A stretch of DNA of 64,000 nt, from NCBI RefSeq assembly GCF_003149455.1, contig NZ_QFFK01000014.1:62001-126000 (forward strand), written 5' to 3'. Positions 9,320-18,341 of this stretch are shown here, in pieces. The notes under the pieces are model-generated. The model did not search any database, was not told the DNA's origin, and saw only the letters and a list, made by a program, of their open reading frames with translations. The stretch is from Chitinophaga deserti. GTDB lineage: Bacteria; Bacteroidota; Bacteroidia; Chitinophagales; Chitinophagaceae. The position numbers and the translations under genes were made by a program. The stretch's first letter is position 1. Every line of letters starts with the position of its first letter.

Positions 9320-9386
9320 ACGGATGGCCCTACACGGGAGTAGTGCGCCCGGTCCTTTTATGCAAATTTTAACACACATGAACAGA

Positions 9387-9743
9387 TCATGCTGCTTTCC
9401 GGGGTGCGGGCCGCAGCACGCTGGCGGAAAGGGCTCCCATACCGGCTACCAGTCCTCCGATAAGAGAAGAAGCAAGGATGAGTACCCAGGGCATGCGGCT
9501 TCCGGCTATCAGCTCGCTCATGCGGTTGCTGAGGATATGGTCATTCCGGATGTCGGCCACCCAGGCGAGGATGCCCCATAAAAGGAAGATGGCGAGAAAG
9601 CCGCTGATGAATGCTTTACCGGGGCGCTGTTGCCAGATGAGGGCCACAATGAAAGCCGCGATGGCTATTGCCCACCAGGGCAGGAAAAGTCCGAGGATAT
9701 AACCCAGCAGGGCGGTAAAAAGGATTGTGAGCACAAAGCGCAT
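9387..9743 (-). CDS. Hypothetical small membrane protein with four TM segments
   Basis: The 118-residue product is almost entirely hydrophobic, with four predicted helices at about residues 3-20, 22-40, 48-65 and 84-108, and a basic C-terminal tail (RPAPRKAA). No catalytic motif is visible and I do not recognise the family. It lies in the same direction as metZ-like and osmC but is separated from them by a 98-bp gap holding a large inverted repeat, so co-transcription is uncertain. Confidence 0.75.
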   Translation of the reverse strand: MRFVLTILFTALLGYILGLFLPWWAIAIAAFIVALIWQQRPGKAFISGFLAIFLLWGILAWVADIRNDHILSNRMSELIAGSRMPWVLILASSLIGGLVAGMGALSASVLRPAPRKAA

Positions 9744-9762
9744 GCGGTAAGGTTTAAAAAGG

Positions 9763-9814
9763 AATGCATGTAATCGGGAAGGAATTTACACATTTCTTCT
9801 CAATTACATGCATT
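9763..9814. repeat. 12-bp perfect inverted repeat with 28-bp spacer
   Basis: AATGCATGTAAT at 9763-9774 is exactly mirrored by ATTACATGCATT at 9803-9814. Each arm contains the palindrome ATGCAT. It lies between the 118-residue membrane protein gene and the metZ-like gene. There is no T run, so it is not a standard terminator. Confidence 0.6.
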
Positions 9815-9841
9815 GCCGTATGAAGGAAAGCCGGGCGGGTA

Positions 9842-11035
9842 TCAGATGCTGTTCTCCAGCGCCTGCAGCACGTCTTCCAGAATATCGTCTTTATGTTCCA
9901 GGCCGCAGGAGATGCGGATAAGCCCCGGGGTGATGCCCACATTCACTCGCTCCGCTTCGCTCAGCTTGGCGTGTGTGGTGGATGCCGGATGGGAGGCAAT
10001 GCTGCGGCTGTCGCCCAGGTTGGCGGTGAGGCTCAGCAGTTCCAGCTGGTCGAGGAAGCGGCGGCCTCTTTCCAGTCCCCCTTTCAGTTCAAAGCACACG
10101 ATGCCTCCGCCGGCCGACATCTGCTGTTGTGCGATGGCGTATTGCGGGTGCGATGGCAGGAAGGGGTATTTTACCCATTCCAGGTGCCTGTTGCCTTCGA
10201 GGGCCTGGGCAAGGGAAAGGGCGTTGCCGGAGTGGCGCTCCATACGCACATGCAGGGTTTCGAGGCTGCGGGCCAGTACCCAGGCGTTAAACGGACTGAG
10301 CGAGGGGCCTGTGCTGCGGCAGAAAGCGTATACTTCATCCACCAGCTCCTTTTTACCCAGTACAATGCCTCCCAGAACGCGGCCCTGTCCATCGAGCCAT
10401 TTGGTGGCCGAATGCGTTACCAGGTCGGCTCCCAGTTCGAGGGGGCGCTGAATGGCAGGCGTGGCAAAGCAGTTATCGACGTTGAGGAGAACGTTATGCT
10501 TATTGGCAATCTTCGCTACCACTTCCAGGTCGATCAGGTCGAGCCCGGGGTTGGAAGGTGTTTCCACAAAGATCATCTTCGTATTGGGCTGAATGAGCGC
10601 TTCGATAGTCTCAGGCTTGTTGAGATCGAAGTAAGTATGGCCGATGTTCCATTTAGGCAGGAACTTAGTGATCACGGTGTGGGTGGAGCCGAAGATGGAG
10701 GCGCTGCTCAGCAGGTGGTCGCCCGCTTTCAGGAATGCCATGAAGCTGCCGAAGATGGCGCTCATGCCCGAAGCGGTGGCAAAGCCACTCTCCGCTCCTT
10801 CCAGTGCGCACATGCGCTGGGTGAACTCTTCTACGGTAGGGTTACTGAAGCGGGAATAGATATATGCATCTGTTTCATCTGCAAATGCTGCCCGCATTGA
10901 TTCCGCATCTTCATAACAGAAGCTGGAGGTAAGGTACATCGGGCTGCTGTGTTCCATATTCGGCGTTCTGCCGGGTTGTATGCGAATGGCCTTGGTTTCT
11001 GGCCGGTAGGTCGGTTTTATCTTTCTTTTTTTCAT
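9842..11035 (-). CDS. metZ: PLP-dependent trans-sulfuration enzyme, O-succinyl/acetylhomoserine sulfhydrylase-like
   Basis: The 397-residue enzyme is a Cys/Met metabolism PLP enzyme. Lys212 in HSATKWLDGQGR is the Schiff-base lysine, and YSRFSNPT and SGMSAIFGSFMAF are cofactor and substrate loops of the family. The DGQGR loop is characteristic of MetZ. It would make homocysteine from an activated homoserine ester and sulfide. MetX, encoded divergently 600 bp away, would supply O-acetylhomoserine. It follows osmC by 14 bp in the same operon. A cystathionine or methionine gamma-lyase role cannot be fully excluded. Confidence 0.87.
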   Translation of the reverse strand: MKKRKIKPTYRPETKAIRIQPGRTPNMEHSSPMYLTSSFCYEDAESMRAAFADETDAYIYSRFSNPTVEEFTQRMCALEGAESGFATASGMSAIFGSFMAFLKAGDHLLSSASIFGSTHTVITKFLPKWNIGHTYFDLNKPETIEALIQPNTKMIFVETPSNPGLDLIDLEVVAKIANKHNVLLNVDNCFATPAIQRPLELGADLVTHSATKWLDGQGRVLGGIVLGKKELVDEVYAFCRSTGPSLSPFNAWVLARSLETLHVRMERHSGNALSLAQALEGNRHLEWVKYPFLPSHPQYAIAQQQMSAGGGIVCFELKGGLERGRRFLDQLELLSLTANLGDSRSIASHPASTTHAKLSEAERVNVGITPGLIRISCGLEHKDDILEDVLQALENSI

Positions 11036-11049
11036 CTTTCAGTTTGGTA

Positions 11050-11469
11050 TCAGGCGTTCAGTTTCACTTCCCAGGTAAGCTGCGTTTTACCCTGGCGGAG
11101 GGTTTCGGCTACGGAGCAGTATTTGTTCATGGAAAGCTCAACGGCGCGGGCGGCTTTATCAGCGTCCACTTTGCCGGAGATATGAAATATAATATGCGCT
11201 TTTTCCCAGAGAGACGGTTCTTTACCCTTCTCACGGTCGGCCTCGATCTCGATGCGGAAGTCCGTGATTTCCTGGCGCTGTTTCTTGAGGATCATCACTA
11301 CGTCGATAGCGGAACAGCCGCCGAGGCCCATCATCAGCATCTGCATGGGGCGTACGCCGTTGTTTTTACCGCCGTTTTCCACGGAGGAGTCCATTAATAC
11401 CTTGTGGCCCTGCTCGTCCACAGCTTCCATGTTAAACCCGTCGTCTATGCGTTGTAAAGCGATCTTCAT
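11050..11469 (-). CDS. OsmC family protein
   Basis: The 139-residue protein has the OsmC/Ohr fold signature with two conserved cysteines: Cys52 in GLGGCSAIDV and Cys118 in NKYCSVAETL. Family members reduce organic hydroperoxides using these thiols; this subfamily is less well characterised. It is the first gene of an operon with the metZ-like gene, a context pointing to thiol or sulfur metabolism. A candidate promoter lies 50 bp upstream. Confidence 0.9.
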   Translation of the reverse strand: MKIALQRIDDGFNMEAVDEQGHKVLMDSSVENGGKNNGVRPMQMLMMGLGGCSAIDVVMILKKQRQEITDFRIEIEADREKGKEPSLWEKAHIIFHISGKVDADKAARAVELSMNKYCSVAETLRQGKTQLTWEVKLNA

Positions 11470-11518
11470 ATCTCTTAAATATTCGGTTTAATGTAAAATT
11501 AGCGGTTACGCCGCTCAT

Positions 11519-11526
11519 CAAAGATA
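11519..11526 (-). promoter_or_regulatory. Candidate -7 element for osmC-metZ
   Basis: The minus strand reads TATCTTTG, an exact TAnnTTTG match. A TTTG is present upstream but at an overlong spacing of 29 nt. A small hairpin (AGCGG/CCGCT at 11500-11514) falls at the predicted transcript start. Confidence 0.45.
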
Positions 11527-11578
11527 AAATATCTGCATGAATAACATAAGGATGACAAACGCGGTTTATCCGTGCATA

Positions 11579-11610
11579 TTTGTAAATGGCCGCTTACTTT
11601 TGTAGGTTTG
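11579..11610 (+). promoter_or_regulatory. Bacteroidota-type promoter for metX
   Basis: TTTG at 11579-11582 and TAGGTTTG at 11603-11610 are separated by 20 nt, fitting the TTTG / TAnnTTTG -33/-7 arrangement. Transcription should begin shortly after 11612, leaving a leader of under 20 nt before the TTG start at 11630. Confidence 0.65.
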
Positions 11611-11629
11611 CGCAAAATTTTTCAAGCCG

Positions 11630-12652
11630 TTGTCATTGCAGACCTTTCACAGCCGTCAGCCTTTTACACTCGAATCCGGAGCGGTTTTGCCCGGGATCGA
11701 GATCGCGTATCACACTTACGGGACGCTTAGCCCGCATGCCGATAACGTGGTATGGATCTGTCATGCCCTTACCGCAAATTCGGATGCGGCAGACTGGTGG
11801 CAGGGACTGGTAGGTGATGGCAAAGTGATCGACCCGCAGCGGCATTTTATCGTTTGTGCCAATATCCTCGGCTCCTGCTATGGGAGTTCGGGGCCGCTCA
11901 GTACCGACCCTGCAACCGGGGAACCCTGGTACCGAAGCTTTCCGCAGGTCACCATCCGCGATATCGTTCATGCCCATATCCTTCTCCGCAAACATCTTGG
12001 CATCGACCGGATCCATTTGCTGGCTGGTGGCAGTATGGGGGGCTACCAGGTGCTCGAGTGGGCACTTATGGAGCCGGAGCGTATCGGGCAGCTCTTCCTC
12101 CTCTGTACCGGTGCTGCAGAAAGCGCCTGGGGTATTGCTGTACATACTTCCCAGCGGCTTGCCATTGAGGCAGACGGCAGTTGGGAAGAAGCCCGTAAAG
12201 ATGCAGGCGCCAAAGGCCTTAAAGCTGCCCGTGCCATCGGCATGCTCACTTACCGGAACTATCAGACCTTTATGGCCGCGCAAACGGACCCTGATAAGGA
12301 GAAAACCGACAACTTTAAAGCCGCTTCCTATATTATTTACCAGGGCGATAAGCTCGTACGCCGCTTTAACGCCCAGAGTTACTGGTTGCTGACCAAAGCC
12401 ATGGACAGCCACAACATCTCCCGCGGCCGCCATGCCGATGTGGCTACTACCCTTCGCCAGATCGAGCAGCGCACCCTGCTGATCGGGATCACCAGCGATA
12501 TTCTCTGTCCCCCGCAGGAGCAAACCCTGCTGGCCAGCCATATGCATAACTGCATCTACCATGAAATCGATTCTCCCTATGGCCACGACGGCTTCCTGAT
12601 TGAATTCGGGAAAATAGGGCTGATCCTCAGCAGCTTCCTCGGGCAGGACTAA
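11630..12652 (+). CDS. metX: Homoserine O-acetyltransferase
   Basis: The 340-residue alpha/beta hydrolase-fold enzyme has the nucleophile elbow GGSMGGYQ (Ser135), the N-terminal family signature LPGIEIAYHTYG, and the C-terminal catalytic His in SPYGHDGFLIE. It would convert homoserine to O-acetylhomoserine for sulfhydrylation by the divergent metZ-like product. The start is TTG, chosen because MSLQTFHSRQPFTLESG aligns with the usual family N-terminus and a good promoter lies just upstream. GSMGG and the conserved NILGSCYGSSGP loop favour MetX over a generic hydrolase. Confidence 0.93.
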   Translation: MSLQTFHSRQPFTLESGAVLPGIEIAYHTYGTLSPHADNVVWICHALTANSDAADWWQGLVGDGKVIDPQRHFIVCANILGSCYGSSGPLSTDPATGEPWYRSFPQVTIRDIVHAHILLRKHLGIDRIHLLAGGSMGGYQVLEWALMEPERIGQLFLLCTGAAESAWGIAVHTSQRLAIEADGSWEEARKDAGAKGLKAARAIGMLTYRNYQTFMAAQTDPDKEKTDNFKAASYIIYQGDKLVRRFNAQSYWLLTKAMDSHNISRGRHADVATTLRQIEQRTLLIGITSDILCPPQEQTLLASHMHNCIYHEIDSPYGHDGFLIEFGKIGLILSSFLGQD

Positions 12653-12867
12653 CTCCCTCTTTTATAACTTCCTGTATTTCAACGGTACCCAACCTGTTAA
12701 GATGGCGCCGTACATCCTTGTATTACCCATATTTTTAATAGAAAAATTTTTGGTTTTCAAAAAAAATCTTAACTTCTCTCTATCAACTGATACTGTTATG
12801 TAACCTATTCATTTTCACGAACCAAATATCCAAACCTGCGCGATTCCATTCACCAAATTCTCACCTT

Positions 12868-15747
12868 ATGAAAGTATGTAGACAAAGCTTTAGCTTGCTG
12901 GCCACATTGCTGGTATTGCTATGTCATCCTTCCCTGGCCCAACAGCAACAGAATATAACTGGTACCGTTACGGATGCCACCACCCGCCAGGGGCTTCCCG
13001 GGGTTTCGGTGTCTGTAAAAGGCGCCAACGCAGGCGCGGTTACCAATGCTAATGGTGAGTTTACCGTACGCACCACGCACCGGCTCCCGATGACGCTCGT
13101 GTTTTCTTATGTTGGTTACAAGCCTGTTGAGCAAACGGTAACAGACGCTTCCGCGGCGGTAAACGTTCAGCTGTCTTCCACCGAGATCCTTGGTCAGGAA
13201 GTAGTTGTATCGGCTAACCGTACCGCACAAAGCGCACTGGAATCGCCGGTATCCATCGAGAAAATAGATAACAGGGCCATCAAGGCCTCCCCTGCGCCTA
13301 CGTTTTATGACGCATTGGCTAATATGAAAGGCGTGGAACTCAGTACCCAGAGCCTCACTTTCAAGTCCGTAAACACCCGCGGCTTCAACAGCAATGGTAA
13401 CACCCGTATGCTGCAGCTGATCGATGGTATGGACAACCAGGCGCCCGGCCTCAACTTCTCCGTGGGTAATATAGTAGGTATCACCGAGCTGGATATGGAC
13501 AACGTGGAAGTACTGCCCGGTGCGGCTTCCGCACTGTATGGTCCCAATGCCCTTAACGGCATTGTGCTGCTGAACAGTAAAAGCCCCTTCCAATACCAGG
13601 GTCTCAGCGCTAATATCAAATCCGGCATCCTCAGCGAGAGCGGCAGAAGCAAAGGCACCACAGGGTATTACGATGTAGCTGTCCGCTATGCTAAGGCCAT
13701 CAATGAGAAATTCGCTTTCAAGGTAAACCTCGGATATATTAAAGCAGACGACTGGCAGGCATATGATGACCGTGACCAGAGCCTGCTCAACGGTCATGGT
13801 CTGGATGGTACACGCGCCAATCCCGGTTACAACGGCGTCAATATTTATGGCGACGAAACCAATGTGAACATGTACCAGGCCTTAAAAGCAGCCGCATTTA
13901 CACCCGGCAATCCGCTGGGTAACGGTATCGCTGCTTTATCTGCTGCAACAGGCGGCTTAATTACCCCCCAGCAGATATATGCCGGCTTTATGCCAGACAG
14001 TGCCCGTACTTTCGTATCCCGCACAGGATATAATGAAAGGGATCTGGCAGATTACGAAACCAAGAACCTGAAAGTGAACGCTGCAATACATTACAAGTTC
14101 AATCCCAACCTGGAACTCCTTGTGCAGGGCAGCTACGGCACCGGTACTACCGTGTACACAGGGGCAGACCGCTATTCCATCAAGAACTTCCGGATGGGAC
14201 AGTATAAAATAGAGCTGCGCGCAGATAACTTCTATGTTCGTGCCTACACCACGCAGGAGCGCTCCGGCGATTCTTATGCCGTGGGTACACTTGGTTCCGG
14301 TATTAACGAAGCCTGGAGCTCGAGCCAGAACAAATGGTTCCCTGAGTATTTCGGTAACTACGCTACACAGGGGTTAACTACATTCTCCACCGCATTCCAG
14401 CAGGCGCTGCAGGGTGGTCAGAATCCTGCCCAGGCATTTGCCACAGCAAGCGCAGCAGCAAAAGGAGGCAGCGCTAATTTCCATAATACCGCACGCGCAT
14501 TTGCTGACCGCGGACGCCTCATGCCGGGAACAGCTGAGTTTGAAGCGGCAGCCAACAAAGTGAAGGACAAACCTATCCCCGGAAGCCTCGCAACAGGCAT
14601 CGGCGCCAAGTTTATGGATAAAACGAACCTGTATCAGGGAGAGTTCATGTACAACTTCAAAAACCAGATCAGCTTCATGGAACTGATGGTAGGCGGTAAC
14701 TATCGTGTATATGCACTGAACTCAGAAAAAACAATCTTCGCGCTGGACGATAACGGTAAAGAATTCCGCATCAACGAATACGGCGGTTATGTTCAGGTAG
14801 GTAAAAAACTGCTGGAAGACAACCTGAAACTTAGCGCAGCTTTGCGTTACGACAAAAACGAGAATTTCAAGGGGCAATTCAGCCCAAGGCTTTCTGCCGT
14901 ATATACCTTCTTCAATACTCATAATCTACGCGCTTCCTTCCAGACCGGTTTCCGCATCCCGCATACACAGGATCAGTATATCGATCTGCTGACACCGCAG
15001 GCCCGCCTGCTCGGTGGCCTCCCCTTCCTGCGTGAGCGCTACGGCCTCAACGGTCCGAACGTATTTTCGCTGGAATCTGTGCAGGCCGGTGCGCCAAAGC
15101 AATACACTTTCCGCGAATTCAAACCGGAGAAAGTGGAAGCATTTGAGATCGGGTACAAAGCGCTGGTGGCCAGCAAACTGCTCATCGATGCTTACGTATA
15201 TACCAATACCTTTAAAAACTTCAACGGCAGCCAGGTGCTCATAAAAGTAACCCCACAGGGTCAGGAAGTGTATAGCGTTCCCGTGAACTATGAGAAAGAC
15301 ATCAAATCATGGGGCTGGGCACTGGGCCTCGATTATCGCCTCCCTGCCAACTTCACCGTTGGAGGTAACGTTTCTTACAACAAACTCCTAGATGAGGAAT
15401 CGCTTGGTGGTTTCCAGGCCATGTACAATACACCTCGTAACCGGTATAACATCAATTTCGGCAACCGTAACATCGCGCAGAGCAATTTCGGCTTCAACAT
15501 CTCCTGGCGCTGGCAGGAAGCCTTTGTATGGTCTTCCTCCTTCGTTGGTCCGCTCGTACGCGTGAACAATCTCGGCAACATCCCTGCATACGGTGCGCTG
15601 GATGCCCAGATATCCAAGTTGTTCCCCAAACCGAAGCTGACCATCAAAATCGGTGGTGCTAACCTTACCGGGAAGAAATACACCCAATCCTGGGGTAACC
15701 CCACCGTGGGCACTCAGGCATATGTTTCCCTCGGGTACAATCTCTAG
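12868..15747 (+). CDS. TonB-dependent outer-membrane receptor
   Basis: The 959-residue receptor has a signal peptide (ending near SLAQQQ), a CarboxypepD_reg-like domain at about residues 27-110 (GTVTDATTRQGLPGVSV), a plug domain with MLQLIDGMDNQ and VLPGAASALYGPNALNGIV, and a long barrel ending in GYNL. Only one TonB gene is present and no SusD partner follows, so it is not a SusC/D glycan system. Candidate substrates such as metal chelates, vitamins or peptides cannot be separated by reading. A strong terminator follows 25 bp after the stop. Confidence 0.93.
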   Translation: MKVCRQSFSLLATLLVLLCHPSLAQQQQNITGTVTDATTRQGLPGVSVSVKGANAGAVTNANGEFTVRTTHRLPMTLVFSYVGYKPVEQTVTDASAAVNVQLSSTEILGQEVVVSANRTAQSALESPVSIEKIDNRAIKASPAPTFYDALANMKGVELSTQSLTFKSVNTRGFNSNGNTRMLQLIDGMDNQAPGLNFSVGNIVGITELDMDNVEVLPGAASALYGPNALNGIVLLNSKSPFQYQGLSANIKSGILSESGRSKGTTGYYDVAVRYAKAINEKFAFKVNLGYIKADDWQAYDDRDQSLLNGHGLDGTRANPGYNGVNIYGDETNVNMYQALKAAAFTPGNPLGNGIAALSAATGGLITPQQIYAGFMPDSARTFVSRTGYNERDLADYETKNLKVNAAIHYKFNPNLELLVQGSYGTGTTVYTGADRYSIKNFRMGQYKIELRADNFYVRAYTTQERSGDSYAVGTLGSGINEAWSSSQNKWFPEYFGNYATQGLTTFSTAFQQALQGGQNPAQAFATASAAAKGGSANFHNTARAFADRGRLMPGTAEFEAAANKVKDKPIPGSLATGIGAKFMDKTNLYQGEFMYNFKNQISFMELMVGGNYRVYALNSEKTIFALDDNGKEFRINEYGGYVQVGKKLLEDNLKLSAALRYDKNENFKGQFSPRLSAVYTFFNTHNLRASFQTGFRIPHTQDQYIDLLTPQARLLGGLPFLRERYGLNGPNVFSLESVQAGAPKQYTFREFKPEKVEAFEIGYKALVASKLLIDAYVYTNTFKNFNGSQVLIKVTPQGQEVYSVPVNYEKDIKSWGWALGLDYRLPANFTVGGNVSYNKLLDEESLGGFQAMYNTPRNRYNINFGNRNIAQSNFGFNISWRWQEAFVWSSSFVGPLVRVNNLGNIPAYGALDAQISKLFPKPKLTIKIGGANLTGKKYTQSWGNPTVGTQAYVSLGYNL

Positions 15748-15772
15748 TCTTTTTCTGATTTGCCATAATAGC

Positions 15773-15806
15773 GAAGGCCCCGGTTTTACACCGGGGCCTT
15801 CTTTTG
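15773..15806 (+). terminator. Strong intrinsic terminator after TonB receptor
   Basis: A perfect 11-bp stem (GAAGGCCCCGG / CCGGGGCCTTC) with a 7-nt loop is followed by TTTTGTTGT on the plus strand. Confidence 0.9.
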
Positions 15807-15837
15807 TTGTAACCCTCATGATTGCTCAAGAGTATCT

Positions 15838-16941
15838 TTATACGTTGAAACGGAAATGCATCACATCTCCATCGCTAACGATGTATTCCTTGCCTTCAAT
15901 ACGCAGGCGGCCATTGTCGCGTGCGGAAGATTCGGAACCGAATTTTACGTAGTCGTCGTAAGAAATAACCTCTGCTTTGATGAATCCTTTCTCGAAATCG
16001 GTGTGGATCACACTGGCGGCCTGCGGGGCTTTCCAGCCACGGAGGATCGTCCAGGCACGTACTTCCTGCACGCCGGCGGTGAAATAAGTGATCAGGTTCA
16101 GCAGTTTGTAAGTGGAGCGGATGAGGCGGTTAAGGCCCGGCTCGGTAAGGCCGTATTCTGAGAAGAACAATTCTTTATCAGCAGCATCTTCCAGTTCACT
16201 GATCTGTGCTTCGATAGAGTTGTTCATGATGATCACCTCTGCGTTTTCTGCCTTCACTGCTTCTTCAAGCGCTTTGGAGAATTTGTTACCGGTGAGGATG
16301 GAACCTTCGTCTACGTTAGCTACATAGAGAACGGGCTTGTCGGTCAGCAGGAAGAGATCTGCGATAGCGGATTTATCTTCTTTGCTGAGGCCCAGTTCGC
16401 GGATATTGCGGCCCTGTTCCAGGAATTCCTGGCAGCGTTTCAGGGTTTCGAATTCAATTTTAGCTTTAGGATCGCCACCGGTTTTAGCCATTTTCTCTGT
16501 GCGGGCAATTTTCTTTTCCACGCTTTCGAGATCTTTCAGCTGCAGCTCGGTATCGATGATGCCCTTATCGTTAACGGGGTTGATAGGACCTTCGTCGCGG
16601 AGGATATTCTCGTCTTCGAAGCAGCGGATTACGTGAACGATAGCATCAACTTCACGGATGTTAGCGAGGAACTTGTTACCCAGGCCGTCTCCCTTGCTGG
16701 CGCCTTTTACGAGGCCGGCAATGTCCACGAACTCCATGGTGGTGGGCACGGTACGGTTGGGCTGAACTAGTTCAGCGAGCTTGTCTATGCGCTCATCCGG
16801 CACATCCACCAATCCAACGTTGGGCTCGATGGTGCAGAAGCGGTAATTGCTCGCTTCGGCTTTTGCGCTGTTTGATACAGCATTAAACAAAGTAGACTTC
16901 CCTACGTTCGGTAATCCGACAATTCCTGCTTGCAAGGCCAT
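15838..16941 (-). CDS. ychF: Redox-regulated ATPase YchF (OLA1 family)
   Basis: The 367-residue protein has the Obg-family P-loop GLPNVGKSTLFN at residues 8-19, switch II-like VDIAGLVKGAS, and the altered G4 motif that makes YchF prefer ATP over GTP. A coiled-coil insert and a C-terminal TGS domain (AWTILRGWKAPQAA onward) complete the family layout. It binds ribosomes in other bacteria. It is monocistronic here, with a promoter-like element within 25 bp of the start. Confidence 0.96.
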   Translation of the reverse strand: MALQAGIVGLPNVGKSTLFNAVSNSAKAEASNYRFCTIEPNVGLVDVPDERIDKLAELVQPNRTVPTTMEFVDIAGLVKGASKGDGLGNKFLANIREVDAIVHVIRCFEDENILRDEGPINPVNDKGIIDTELQLKDLESVEKKIARTEKMAKTGGDPKAKIEFETLKRCQEFLEQGRNIRELGLSKEDKSAIADLFLLTDKPVLYVANVDEGSILTGNKFSKALEEAVKAENAEVIIMNNSIEAQISELEDAADKELFFSEYGLTEPGLNRLIRSTYKLLNLITYFTAGVQEVRAWTILRGWKAPQAASVIHTDFEKGFIKAEVISYDDYVKFGSESSARDNGRLRIEGKEYIVSDGDVMHFRFNV

Positions 16942-16958
16942 TTTTGAAAAAATTTGCG

Positions 16959-16966
16959 CAAAGATA
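16959..16966 (-). promoter_or_regulatory. Candidate -7 element for ychF
   Basis: The minus strand reads TATCTTTG followed by CGCAAATTTTTTCAA, closely resembling the metX promoter context (TAGGTTTG then CGCAAAATTTTTCAA). It predicts a short leader before the ATG at 16941. Confidence 0.5.
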
Positions 16967-17101
16967 GGAAAAGCATTCTGTATTTCAGCGCGTAACGGCC
17001 AGTAGTTGTAATCCGGGAGTTACATATCACAATTTTGTGGCGTAGGATGGAATAAAAACCATATTTTGGCCGCTTAATACCATCTAATACCAGGGATATT
17101 T

Positions 17102-18334
17102 ATGGCTTTAAACTACGTCTGGATCGCATTTTTCGTGATTTCTTTCGCCGTGGCGCTCTTCCGGCTCATCTTTATGGGTGACGTCGAAATATTCGGGAAA
17201 ATGACCACCAGCCTCTTCGAAAGCGGGAAAACCGGTGCTGAAATCGCTATCGGCCTTACCGGTATGATGGCTTTCTGGCTGGGTATCATGAAGATAGGCG
17301 AGCGCGCCGGGATGATTGCAAAACTGGCCCGGGGAGTAAATCCCCTGTTCAGGCGGCTCTTTCCCGGCATTCCGGACAAGCACCCTGCCATGGGCTCGGT
17401 AGTGATGAACTTCTCAGCCAACGCCCTCGGCCTCGATAATGCCGCTACCCCCATGGGACTAAAGGCCATGAATGAGTTGCAGGAGCTGAACCCGAAGAAA
17501 GACACCGCCACTGATGCGCAGATCATGTTCCTGGTGCTGAATACAGCCGGGATCACTATGATCCCTACAGCAGTTATGGCTATGCGGCTTACCATGGGTG
17601 CCGCTAATCCGGCGGACATCTTCATTCCCACCATGATCGGCACATTCATTTCATTCATATCCGGCATGATTGCCGTGGCAATATATCAGCGCATCAACCT
17701 GTTCCGCCCTGCCCTGCTCTTTTTTGTTGGCGGGTTTATCGGGCTGATGTACCTGCTTTATCTCTGGATGCGCAATATGCCACAGGAAGAGATCGCAGTG
17801 AAAACTGCCATGCTGGGCGGTATCATCATCTTCTCCATCATCACCTCTTTCCTTGTAGTAGGCTGGCAGAAGAAGATCAATGTGTATGAAGCATTTATCG
17901 ACGGCGCCAAAGAAGGGTTCACTACAGCCGTAATGATCATCCCCTATCTCGTAGCCATCCTCGTAGGTATTGCAGTGTTCAGAGCTACCGGTTGCCTGGA
18001 TTTCATTACCAATGGCATCGCTTATGTAGTAGCGCTGATGGGACTGAACACCGACTTTGTGCCTGCATTGCCCGTTGGTATTATGAAAACCTTCAGTGGC
18101 AGCGGCGCACGCGGCATCATGGTGGAACTGATGAAAACACATGGCCCGGATTCTTTCGTTGGCCGCCTCGCCTGTATTATGCAGGGCTCCACAGAAACCA
18201 CGTTTTATGTACTGGCCGTATATTTCGGCTCCGTAAATATCAAAAATACCCGCTATGCCCTCACCTGCGGACTTATTGCCGACGCCGTAGGTATTATCGC
18301 TGCAATAATGATAGGATATATCTTTTTTCACTAA
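17102..18334 (+). CDS. Nucleoside recognition / SpmA-SpmB fusion membrane protein
   Basis: The 410-residue integral membrane protein joins two halves: one with SANALGLDNAATPMGLKAM, characteristic of SpmA, and one with GSTETTFYVLAVYFGSV, characteristic of SpmB (nucleoside recognition Gate domain). The helices fill nearly the whole protein. In Bacillus, SpmA and SpmB act in spore core dehydration; in non-sporulating Bacteroidota the role is unknown and transport is likely. It precedes the YeiH-like gene by 7 bp, so the two are an operon. Confidence 0.88.
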   Translation: MALNYVWIAFFVISFAVALFRLIFMGDVEIFGKMTTSLFESGKTGAEIAIGLTGMMAFWLGIMKIGERAGMIAKLARGVNPLFRRLFPGIPDKHPAMGSVVMNFSANALGLDNAATPMGLKAMNELQELNPKKDTATDAQIMFLVLNTAGITMIPTAVMAMRLTMGAANPADIFIPTMIGTFISFISGMIAVAIYQRINLFRPALLFFVGGFIGLMYLLYLWMRNMPQEEIAVKTAMLGGIIIFSIITSFLVVGWQKKINVYEAFIDGAKEGFTTAVMIIPYLVAILVGIAVFRATGCLDFITNGIAYVVALMGLNTDFVPALPVGIMKTFSGSGARGIMVELMKTHGPDSFVGRLACIMQGSTETTFYVLAVYFGSVNIKNTRYALTCGLIADAVGIIAAIMIGYIFFH

Positions 18335-18341
18335 CCATTAA

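Noticed and set aside
11470..11629. SAM riboswitch before the methionine genes
   Set aside because: None of the conserved SAM-I or SAM-II core elements are visible and the predicted leaders are too short.
11633..12586. A 317-codon minus-strand frame
   Set aside because: It lies wholly opposite metX, whose motifs are unambiguous.
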